A stretch of 64,000 nt of DNA. It comes from Pyrenopolyporus hunteri (taxonomy: Eukaryota > Ascomycota > Sordariomycetes > Xylariales > Hypoxylaceae). Position 1 is the stretch's first letter. Each line of letters opens with the position of its first letter. Where the stretch lies: the NCBI GenBank assembly GCA_902806595.1, contig CADCXC010000044.1, positions 992,001 to 1,056,000 of the forward strand. Direction: 5' to 3'. The position numbers were made by a program, and so were the translations under genes. The notes under the pieces were generated by a model. That model was not told where the DNA came from. It saw only the letters and a list, made by a program, of their open reading frames with translations, and made no database searches. This document shows, piece by piece, positions 1 through 10,674 of this stretch.

Positions 1-1600
1 TTATTAAAAAATAAATAATTAACGAATTTATTAAATTATTTTTTAAAAACGCGTTTATTTATTTTAAAATAACTTTAAGTTTTTACTTATAAAATAAATA
101 AAAAAAATTATAAAAAAAACCGTTTTTATAACCGAAAAAATATTTATAAAATACCTATAAAATATTTATAAAACAATTATAAAATATTTATAAAATATTT
201 ATAAAATATTTATAAAACGTTTTATAAAACTTATAAATTATTTATAAAATATTTAAATATTTTTTATTAATATAAATAATTTAAAATATTAAATAATTTA
301 TATATTTATTTATTATATTATTAATAAAATTCCTATAAATTATTATTCGTTAACTACGACTTAATATTTATTAAATTACTTTTATAATTAATATATTAAA
401 ATTCCTTAAATTTTAAATTATAAAAATATATTACTTTCGAAATTTTTAATCATTATTTTTACTTAATTACTATAAAATATATATTAAATATCTTATAATA
501 AAATATATATAATAAATACCCTTTATAAAAAAAATAATTAATTATAAAATTAATTTAAATATTATAATAAAAAAATTTTTAACTTTTTAAAATTTTAATC
601 TAATTATTAATTAAAAAAATTTTTTTACTTTTAATTATTTAATTATTAAAATATAATTACTTATATTATTTATTTTATTTTATAAATTACCGTTTAATTT
701 TAAAATTTAAAAAATCGAAATAACGGTTTTTTTAACATAATTTTAAAAATTTATAATTATTAATAATAATTTTTACGTATATCTATAAATTATATCCTTT
801 TATAATAATTAAAATCGAATTAATTAAATCGAATATATATTAAATCCCTTAATAAAAAATCTATTTAATAACTTTAATAACTTAAATTTAAAATATTAAA
901 AAAACATATTAATCGAATTATTTAATACGTTAAATAAACGATTAATAAAAAATAAATAAAAAAATAAAAAATAATATATTTTTATAATCGTTATTATTCG
1001 AAATATAAACTTTAAAAAATAAAAAAAACAAATATTAATTTAAAATTATAACTTTATAAAAAATATTTTTAATAAAAAAAAATAAAAAAAAATTTTATAA
1101 AATAAATAACGTATTTTCGTAAAATATTTACGTATTAAATAACATATAAAAAACGTCGAAATTTAATATAATATAAATAATTTTTATAATAAATAAAATT
1201 AATATTTAATATTATTTCTACGAAAAATTTAAAAATAAATTACGTTAAAAAATATAAAATATTAAAATATAAACGACTTACGATTTTAAAACTATATTAA
1301 ATTAAAACCTTAAAAATGTAAAATTATTTAAAAAAAACTAAAAAATTTAAAAATTATTATAAAAAAATATTACGAAATGTTAAAATTAATTATAAATATA
1401 ATTCGAATAAAAATATTAAAATATAAAATGTTAAAATATAAAATAATTAAATAATTACGCTTTATATTTATAATATATATATAATATTTACATTTTATTT
1501 AATTTTTAACTGGTTTTTATTATTAAATATAACGAATTATACACTTATAACTTACGTTTATTTTCAATAATTACGGCACGTTACAAACCATTGAGATATA
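1..1600. repeat. AT-rich RIP-like block
   Basis: This stretch is almost entirely A and T. The few remaining C and G bases sit mostly in CpG, CpC or ApG contexts. CpA and TpG are nearly absent over the first 1.3 kb, with only about one occurrence every one or two hundred bases by eye, while CpG persists. That is the expected end state of repeat-induced point mutation, which converts CpA to TpA in duplicated DNA of Pezizomycotina. No frame carries a usable protein, so the original repeat (probably a transposon) cannot be named. Normal base composition returns between about 1500 and 1620. The left end of the element lies outside the window. Confidence 0.8.
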
Positions 1601-1876
1601 CGACCGTAATGTATAAACTAACTTAGACGGTTTACATAAAATCTGTTCTTGAAGTTAGTTTTGCCTCAGGGGTTAGGGGTAGAGAGTCACGTGATTGAGC
1701 TCACTCTTCGCTAGTTGAGTGTCTTTCAAGTGAACCCCTTACTTATTTTACTTGCGAGCTCTTCGATTCTTAATTAAGCAAGTATCAATATAATGATGGG
1801 ATATGCTTTTGCGAGGATACGCCTGCTTTTTCATCCTAATATATTTCACAGTTTCTCCCAGTTGTGGAAGTGTTAA

Positions 1877-2242
1877 ATGTCGTGGAAGTGCGGAACATGC
1901 CAACGTGGATTCCTCACCGAGCAAGGCCGACAACAACATATAGATTCCCGAAGTCACTTACTTACAGAGCTTGAATGCCCTAAGTGCTCTTGGTTCTTCA
2001 AATCCGGAATCGGCGGCGTTGCCCATATGAATTTATTCAGCCGCTGGTCTGCGAAGCGTCACTTGTATGATCAAACTTGGCCAACTGAAGATAAGCTGAA
2101 AGAGCATCAAGTTGAGGGCCATCCCTACTACCGTGACTACAGGCGCCGATTTCCATGCCATAACAATATCAAGATGGTAGGCGATAGTATCTGGGCCTAT
2201 ATCCCTCCTAATCCAATATGCATTTATGCTCATCCTATTTGA
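1877..2242 (+). CDS. small C2H2 zinc-finger protein or gene fragment
   Basis: The 121-residue reading frame begins with a good C2H2 finger: Cys5 and Cys8, then His21 and His27 (spacing C-x2-C-x12-H-x5-H), preceded by the typical W-K-C. A second Cys pair (CPKC, residues 34-37) follows, then a His-containing stretch (residues 50-80) that does not complete a standard finger. Fungal proteins of this kind usually carry several fingers in a row and are longer, so this is either a truncated copy or a gene with an unrecognised intron. It lies next to the RIP-like block, a setting where decay is common. Any nucleic-acid-binding role is inferred from the finger alone. Confidence 0.4.
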   Translation: MSWKCGTCQRGFLTEQGRQQHIDSRSHLLTELECPKCSWFFKSGIGGVAHMNLFSRWSAKRHLYDQTWPTEDKLKEHQVEGHPYYRDYRRRFPCHNNIKMVGDSIWAYIPPNPICIYAHPI

Positions 2243-5200
2243 TTATTAACGTAGATCCCATTTATAGCATCCCACTTCACCCGTCCATCGTGGCCTCGCC
2301 ATTAAGTGTCTATTTGTCAAAAGGGCTCCACATATAAAACCGACCTGTGGCATCACTTTTGAGACCAGTACTCGCTCAAAGGCTCCATTCCTGAAGCGAC
2401 ATGTAATTTATTGAGAATTCTCTAAGGAAATAAACTTCCCTCTGCCAATGTATCTCAAGTAAATCCGCGAGTACTATTTAAATTCGGAATGTACTCGCTA
2501 TACCTAGAGTCTATATAGGATTGAGTCGAGGACGCCGTATGAGTGTCCCAATCTTATCAGTTGGGTTTTACGCCCTTGCGGGTCACTCGCGAATTAACGC
2601 TCAACCTTCGACCCTGTTGCGAACCGGCCGCGCGCCGTCTTATATCCATAAAAAGTCCCAAAAATTACGATTAAAATCCCACCATTGCAAAATTTTGTGG
2701 GGAGCAAGATTGTATCCATCGAACGGCCTTTTCGGTTAAGTAAAAGCGAGTGAGATGAAATTCGAACTGGTTAATTGAGAAGTTGACTAATAAAGGAGTT
2801 TGTTTCTGAGGTATCGTAGTCTGTGTTAACGGATTTCAGGGCTTCGTCTAGCCTAGGAGATCCTAACAAAACGTCCAATTGCTAGCATACCTATGATAAA
2901 TAGTCACGACATACGCCTGGTGGGTATGGGGTAGGTACGCATGTTAATTAACTCGGGTACCTTAGTAGTAAAACGATCCCTAAAGTCCTTATACACGTAT
3001 GTAAGTTAGGTAGTCATAATGAAATCTAACACCCCGGGCGTAACGTCAGAAGTAATCCACAGGTACCTGGTTAGGGCTGTCATTGGGCATCGCACGAGTA
3101 CTATAATAGGTACAGCTGGTATTAAAGGATGCCCTGGGAGTCACTGTAATCATAGCGGTATAGGGCGCCATAGGCTCCATAATTACAGTGGGTATAATTG
3201 GCTAATAGATCACAAAGGCGACACCTATGCGAAGCAATTAACCAACTATAATTATAGGTGTGAGGTGGCTATAATCCACTATAATTACAGTGGCCCTAGG
3301 GCATACTACATCATACGAATGGCGGTCAGACATCACATCGATGTCTTATACGCCCTGAGCCAATAGAAACGTACCTATATACTGTGATTTTTTTCTGGAA
3401 AGGATAACTAGTGCTTATCACGAGTCGTTAACGTCGTAGCAAATTCGGCCAGCCCAAATCATATTATAAAAGAACGTCTAGTTGTTTGGTTTACCACTGT
3501 TCCACTCCTTTCTCGTTTTGCTTATACGCCCCGGAAGGCATGGCAGTTAGAGTTAGACTCCAAACTTCTTAAATTATTCCACGGTAGATTCATACACCGC
3601 TTTCTTAACCAGATTCTCATCTCACGGTGTTAACCTATCCCTATCGGGAATGACACTCTTTCTTATACACGGTTCGCGTCGAGACGTTGGCGGGCCACCC
3701 CACTAATGGCGGCATCAAACCCGGGGCCGTCTACTGGCACACTATGGGCTTGCATTATGCTCCAGGGACTATATGGGTTTCTAGATCAATTCTATTAATC
3801 ATAGCTCAGTGGGTTTAGAATTATCTTGATGATTTCCGCCATCCCCGTAGCCCCCGAGCCTGGCAGCCATCTGTGGAAGGAGCCAAACCACTGTCATAAA
3901 CAAACAGCTCATAGACGTAGAGCATGACAGCGAGGCTTAAGTTTTTACGAATTGGAATGAATGTGCCTCCCAATGTTTCCGAATCAAGATCAATACCTCG
4001 ACGTTTCTAAATTGCTATCCAGCCGTATTCTACCACCCCGACTTGCTTAAGCACGGTAATAGGGCCGATCGTAGTGATACCTACCGTGTGCTTCGCCAAT
4101 TACCATTGCAACCCGCGCATGCACGATCGCTTCACACAATGAGGGACAGGCGGACCCGGCGATTGCTGAGCTGTCAGGGGCAGAGGTAATGGGAGATTGG
4201 GTTACCTTGGCACTACTCAGAGTGCCACTTGTCTAAACTCTCGTGGGTGTGTGTGCGTTTGCTGTAACGGTCCTGCTCGACACAGCCATTATATTATGTA
4301 CGTCCGCCTCAAACTCTTACCAGCGCTAGAGGGCACTCCGCAAATGGCGACGGCCTCAAAAAGCCACTACCTACCTAAAGAAGAAAGTATAGCATATGGC
4401 TGGATCTAGACCGCTTCGAGCTTATCCGGTATTATTAGGTTTCCCATGATGAAGATGTGCCGGGATTCGCATGGCCTGCTGGATATAGGGGTGCTAACGT
4501 TTCGTCACATGCGCTTTTGAATTAGATTCACAAAGGAGGTCCTCTAGATAGGTAAAGGTACCCCATTCGATTAGCCCTCAGCTGACATCTTGCGTTGCAG
4601 TTATCCTCGGTATTAGATGATTCACGTTAGTTCTGCTTCTCTATGGCCGGCCACGCCATAATTACAACCCTAACAGCATTCCCATAGCCAGTTACTCGAT
4701 ATGGCGGGGTGCAGGCCATTCTTACATACTGTTGATAAGAATCCGGGCTGCTCTAGACTTTGGGTTCCGGGTACGCTATGACCGCTCTAGGGACATTAAT
4801 CCCTGAACGCACGTGGGCGATAATGGATTCATCCTGTCCGGTTCGCCCTGGCACTAAACTGCTTTGGTTGAGAGCGCGGGTAGTTCTCCTCGCGAGGCTT
4901 CTAAACCGTAAAGCTATTCGATGAAGCACTGTTTCTGTCGAAACTACCTAGGTAGGTAGATTTACTGGGCTTGCTGCCATCTACGGCGCCCCGATGATCC
5001 GCCAGAAATTCTCCGACCCATCCCGTTTCTCGGTAACAATGCGGAAAAGAAAGGACTTAATAGGGTTTGGTGAACTGGTGGCGACTTGAGAGATACCTAG
5101 GTAGGTACCGCGCACACGGTCAAGAGAGGATATGTGGCTGCGCCGCGGCACAGCATAAAGGCCATCCTTTCCCGTCATCCTACTGCTACCATCGTAGCCG

Positions 5201-8200
5201 GTTCTGCAGGTCTCGGGCTGCAGGAATCCGAACCGACTGGTAGGATTCCAGAGACAATCGTATAGTGGCACCCCAATAAGCCGGAAAGAAGGTCAATACT
5301 GGTCTTCGTGGCGATGTAAAGCCCAATAAAGCAAAGTATCACCGCTAGTTATATCTATACTCACATGCAAATAGTCCTGAATAGATGCATTAGCTTTCAA
5401 TCATTCTATCAATCAATCAATCCAACGAGTCTTTCGATTATAGTCGGTCAGGCCTAACCAGCATCGCGAAGCTTACCGCCTTTGCGGTGATCGCCAATGG
5501 TATGCCCTCGACCGGATTCGGGAATTGATACATTGATGGTTTAATCGCGCTTGAAATTGGATTTTCGCCCTTATAGAAATGTTTCGATTTTTATTTTACA
5601 CTTAACACATTATGTGAATGGAACGCTGCCACAAACGAGTATCTCTACCTATACTTCTAACATTCCTTTCTCTCTTAATACACAGAGGCATGAGTAGAAT
5701 CTGCCCACAGGCGTTTCAAACAGTCCCCAACCTATCATCGGGAATGCACCAAAGCTCGAATGATCACGCCCGATTGGCCCTCGAATCCCACGGGACGGCA
5801 CCACTGTAGCACTCTGCGTCTTGACCTGCATGCAGTATGCGTGACCCCCCAAAGCCCGGGGCCGGCGGGGTTGGGTGACCGGCATGGAGGAACCGTACCT
5901 ATCAGGGTTGATAGTGCGCCCATCATCACAAACATCGGCGGCTCTAGGGGGGGATGACGTCCAACGGGCAAGGAAGGGGCTCCTGCAACGCTCACCTCCT
6001 ATTCGAAAAGAAAGAAAGAAAAAGCTTTTCTTTTGCTTTCTATCCGGTGGTGTGCATCGTGGAATATGTAGGTGATGCCCGAGCATCTGCACGTATACCT
6101 ACGGGATATGACGAATACAACGAAATGGGTTGTTTGTGGAGAGTACCTAACTATCTACAATTAAATCTGATTCAAAGCTCTCTACCACGTACCAGTGGGC
6201 ACCCTACGCATCGCGCTCAACGTGACAAGCTGAGATCACAACTTTCGGGTTGCTTTCCTTTAATGCTGCGAATAGATTACCTACCTGATATATAGATATC
6301 TTTTGTACCGCTCATTAATTCCTAAGCAGATGAAAGTGATTGCGCATGGTGTGGAATCTTCGAAACTTCCAGGCAGTTCAGGTTAGATTGGTGCCCGAGG
6401 TGACTTGTGACGAGTCCGCCGCAGCCACCGAATGCTACACCACGCTTTTGTTTTCTTGAGCGTGTTTCTATGTAATTCTCGTCGCGTAACTCACTTACAC
6501 GCTAGCAGAATAATATTTTACATTGCTTAATTATTTCTCTATGACATTGCCTTAGTCGATTCCGGAGTTAATCTGTCGAAACCTCTGTCCCTTTGTATTA
6601 TCGTGTATTAATGAGTGATCGATTATATATGATGCTATTCTCTCGTTCTGTTTCTCCGGCGGCGCTCGCAGGATCTGCGTTGTCTTGCCCTGTGTTGCCC
6701 CTAACTCTCGGGCAATTACTTTAGTTGGGTGCTTGTATGTACCTATTTGCGTCGTACCTAGGGGCTTAGGTACACTATAGGGTTTTATTTGGGGGGTGTT
6801 ATCGCCGGCGATCAACAGAATTCGGGGCTCGAGCGCAGAGCAATGCTGATGAAAGGAGCGACTCGGACTGAATTGACGAATTGGATGGGGCTTCCATCAC
6901 GTCAAGCGTAACCCCTTAGACCCCTGCACCCCTTTTCCCTTCCCTCTGTTCCACCCCACTTCTACCTCGTAGGTACCTGGGATATATGTAGGTACACGTG
7001 TGGATTGCAGGTAGGTCAAGTATCTTATAGTACAGAGTCGCACCCCCACTATAGCTACCTCTGTCAACACACTACCCCAATTCTTACCCATTATAGTTCC
7101 AGTGCGGTGTTAGCTACCTACTGCCTCTATGTACCTGTATACCGCCTAATAGCACCATAGGCAGCCGTAGTGCAAGTACCTACCACCCAAAACCAACAGC
7201 AGTGTTCCCCGTTTCCATTGCGTCGTCCTTGTATCACGAGTTGCGCTATCACAGCGCTGTACGTAGGTACCTGCGTCTAACCCAAGATAAATCCCGGCTA
7301 ATACATGTTGCCTTTGCCCCCAAAGGTAAAAGAGCCTTAGCTTGCCCCAGCCATCCGGGTGTAGTCACCGCCACCGGATCCAATTCTCTTCTCGTTCTAA
7401 CTCCAAACTCCAATTCGTGCTCCTCTTTTTCCTTCTTCTCCACGAGCTTCACCAACTTTCAACCTTCGTGACGAAGTCCCTTGTCCCTTTACTACCTCGT
7501 CTTAACCAACTACCATATGGCCTTCGAGTAAAATAAATCGATCAAGATTTTATTTAATTTCATTTCATTTTCCCTCCTTTCCTCTCCTTACACGCAACAG
7601 ATCTCGAAACCCCTAGACTTCTAAATCATCCACCTCCTGTTTTGGGACATTCGCTACGAATTTAGTTTCCTATACCTAATCTATATGACTGCAAACTGAT
7701 TGGTTTGGTTTGGTTTGATTTCGCGTCCGAGCACACGTTTCGACAAGTCCAGTCGTATCGCAGCGCCCGTCACATCACACCCACCCCCCCGTACAACTCC
7801 ATATAGCTCCGACTCACACATCCTCCCTCACGTCTACGGCACGCGCGCATTGGCTTGCTTCAACCTAACACAGACTTAACCTCGTCTCGGATTCTCGACT
7901 CGCGAGATACAAGATTCCACTTCTACCTCGTGCAATTCCCACCGCGCACATATCGTACATGTTGTCCCTCTCATATTACTACTAGTTCCCAGTTCATCAT
8001 TCGTCTTAGCGAGCCTCATCATACACGTACAACATCGTTACCTAGTTTATATTATTTCTCGCCGCACTCCCGGTGCACTGGCTCGGCTCCTCCGAGAACG
8101 ACATATAAATCCTGTCTTATAAGACAATTTAAACGGCGGTTAGGCCCAAACGGGGAAGACCCTGTTGGATGACGGTGGAGTAGCGCCAAGTACGAGTTTG

Positions 8201-8620
8201 CGTACCCTGCAGCTTGCAGCTCCCCTTGATCGTTGGAAAGACGAGAGGGAAAGGCGAAAGGGAAAGAAAAGAAGAAGGAAATTTTAGCTTCGATTCTATT
8301 CTCTCGTCACAGTTTAGAATACACCACGCACACTGCCGCTGCCTCCTTTCGAAACCTTACGGCCCTTACGGTCCTTACAGTCCTTACAACCTGATACTTT
8401 CCTAAACTGAGAAACGATCAACAGGGCACAACGAGCTCTACGTCTTCTACATACTCACTACCCGATTCGCTCCTTGTGATTGACCGTCAACCTACCTTAA
8501 TCCTACCCATCTAGATCCACCATTAGCCATCCCAGGAAGAGACGGAAGCCGGTGATAGAGAGAAGAAAGTGGACGAGAGACGAGTAAAAAATCCCGAAAG
8601 AAGAATATACAGACGCAGCA
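2243..8620. other. gene-poor interval
   Basis: I see no gene here. The open frames are short, overlap on both strands and match no family I recognise. The interval holds a cluster of palindromic TATAATTA motifs (3140-3293), a short ATCA run near 5397-5425, scattered TACCTAGGTA-type tetranucleotide motifs, and from about 7200 on a pyrimidine-rich stretch. That last part probably includes the promoter and long 5' leader of the Ras-like gene that starts at 8621. Confidence 0.5.
3140..3293. repeat. cluster of near-palindromic TATAATTA repeats
   Basis: A motif close to CCACTATAATTACAGTGG (3276-3293) is a palindrome with a single central mismatch pair. Related copies or half-copies lie near 3178-3193 and 3244-3260, and an inverted relative near 3141-3155. 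The spacing is irregular. It could be the remains of transposon termini or a binding-site array; I cannot tell which. Confidence 0.45.
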
Positions 8621-9493
8621 ATGCACCACAGTCAGCAGCAGCAAACTCAACAACAGTCCCCCCCACAACCCCCTGTACCCATATCGATCACAATATGCGG
8701 TGATGGAGGTTGTGGTAAGTCGTCCATCACCCTCCGACTAGTCCGATCCCAGTGGACGTCCGAGTACGACCCAACCATCGAAGACAGCTATAGCATAACC
8801 CGGCGCATCGATGGCACCGTCTACCATCTATCTCTGACCGATACGGCAGGGCAAGAGGAGTACCGGGGCATGTGGGCATCTTCCAACCTGAGTGCCGACG
8901 CCTTTCTCCTCGTCTACGACATTACCTCGAGCGACAGCCTCGATGCCCTGAATTACTTCAACGACCTCATAGACATGGAGGCGGAGACACGTCTGGACAA
9001 CGCGGCACGAGCGAAGCGGGCTGGCCTGGGGACGAGCGCACGAAGAGGTAGCAGCGGACTGGGAGGAGCCGGCAGCGGCGCGAGAATGATACCACCCGTC
9101 AAGATAGTAGCCGGCAACAAGTGCGACTTGCAGGAATCGCGGCAGGTACCAGCAGCCCAAGGACTCGAGTGGGCACGGAAACGCGGTTGCGGATTCATGG
9201 AGACGAGTGCACGACTCGAGGTCAATATTGAAGAGACATTCGCTCTCATCGTGCGCCGCGTCGTTGAGGGTCGCCGTCTCGCCGAAATGGGCGTCCTCGA
9301 CAATACCGAGATGGACCGCCGTGGCGTTACGAAGCCCCTAACGCCCTTGGGTAGTACCGATGATCGTGATACCGACACGGAAAAGGGCGGGCGTGCTGGT
9401 CTGACGAGGGGACCCCGGCTAGGCGACGGCCAGAGATTGGGTTTCGGAGGCAGAGGGAAAGACGGCTTCTGGAGGAGCTTACGGTGTTGGTAA
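8621..9493 (+). CDS. Ras-like small GTPase with internal insertion
   Basis: This single-exon gene encodes 290 residues. After a Gln/Pro-rich head (residues 1-20) comes a Ras-type G domain: P-loop GDGGCGKS (27-34), switch I YDPTIEDS (49-56) with the effector Thr52, switch II DTAGQEEY (74-81), the guanine-specificity motif NKCD (166-169) and ETSA (194-197). The distance from P-loop to NKCD is about 33 residues longer than in Ras, because of a Gly/Ser/Arg/Ala-rich insert at about 122-157. The tail (about 215-290) is basic and Gly-rich and ends in Arg-Cys-Trp, so there is no CAAX prenylation box. The switch and P-loop residues needed for GTP hydrolysis, including the Gln of DTAGQ, are present. 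It should be a signalling GTPase; the exact subfamily is uncertain. The start is the first Met of the frame. Confidence 0.85.
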   Translation: MHHSQQQQTQQQSPPQPPVPISITICGDGGCGKSSITLRLVRSQWTSEYDPTIEDSYSITRRIDGTVYHLSLTDTAGQEEYRGMWASSNLSADAFLLVYDITSSDSLDALNYFNDLIDMEAETRLDNAARAKRAGLGTSARRGSSGLGGAGSGARMIPPVKIVAGNKCDLQESRQVPAAQGLEWARKRGCGFMETSARLEVNIEETFALIVRRVVEGRRLAEMGVLDNTEMDRRGVTKPLTPLGSTDDRDTDTEKGGRAGLTRGPRLGDGQRLGFGGRGKDGFWRSLRCW

Positions 9494-10674
9494 GGCGGGC
9501 ATTCCCCCCCTTATCGTCCCGCTGAACCGAATTTGTCGGTTATCACGCGTTGCGAGTGGAGTTTAAAAGGAGGCTACGGCAGAGTTGTGATTTTTAAAGG
9601 GTTAGCATACAGAAGCAAGCGAGCGAAAAAGTCATTGTTATTCCAGCCGAGGACTATCGCGCTTCGAGCGAAGGGACGCGCCGGCACCATTGGAATTTCT
9701 AACGAGTCGATGAAATTTTCAGCGCGGACGGATCATTCGACTCGGGTCCCCGATCTCAACACTCGTTTTGATTTCTATGCCAGTTTAGAGGTTGGGTTGA
9801 CTCGAAGGAGGGAGGAATTGCATGGAGTTTCCCATTTTGATCAGGCGTTACATTGCGTCCCGGGGGATACACAGGCGTTGATACGGCGAGGAGCAAAGGA
9901 CGATTGCACGTCCGGGTCTTGATTTCTGTTATTATCTTGGTTTTTCTCCGCGGTCCGGGGCGATCTGTCGGTTGGCTTCCTAACGCTTGGGTTTGGTTTG
10001 GTCTGCATGCATCGTGGACGGGACGGACTGCGAAAACATAGGCGATTTTTGCTCCATAGTGGCTTGCTTGCGCGTTTCGCGTATCATACATAATATCGAC
10101 ATCCTATCATACACGTTTATGGATTTATGTCTGGACGTGCTCGACGCGCGTCTTAAGTTTCTTGTTGTATTCTAATGATACGAGAATACCCTCACCATAG
10201 AGATACCTACTATCCCAGTTAGCATGACCGAAGTCAGCTATCGCGGAAAATAATCGTAATATTGAACAGTTTAATTAATTCTTCTATCTATTACCTGTGA
10301 TGTATCTGGTATTCATCTATTATCCCGTTCTCCCTTCCCTCTGTTAACCACCAATCCAATATCCGGTATATGTTCCTCCTGCCCAGCCGCCCCGTGACGA
10401 CTAACCCTGGTATTTCCCATTTCTATAATATCCAAGCGAATCCCCGCCAATCTGCCCATCCGAGATTTCCCTCTTGGGTCTTAAAACGTCCTCTTTATTA
10501 CTCTATTACCTGATTAATAACCCCGCCTAATCCCTCTCGGTTCATGTATTTCGTTCAGTCGTCGGGTAGTAACAAAAGAAAAATGAAAACAGAAGTTGCA
10601 AGGAGATAAACCGTGGCGGAAGAGAAAGAATAGAAAAACGGGGAGGGGGGAGGAAGAAATGATGAAAAATTCAT
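9494..10674. other. intergenic region between convergent genes
   Basis: This is the space between the 3' ends of the Ras-like gene (+) and the aspartic protease (-). The open frames present are short and show no family motifs. Both 3' untranslated regions must lie here. Confidence 0.5.

Noticed and set aside
5649..6295. Overlapping frames of 60-147 codons on both strands
   Set aside because: No start context, motif or splice-supported extension, and both strands are equally open; likely chance.
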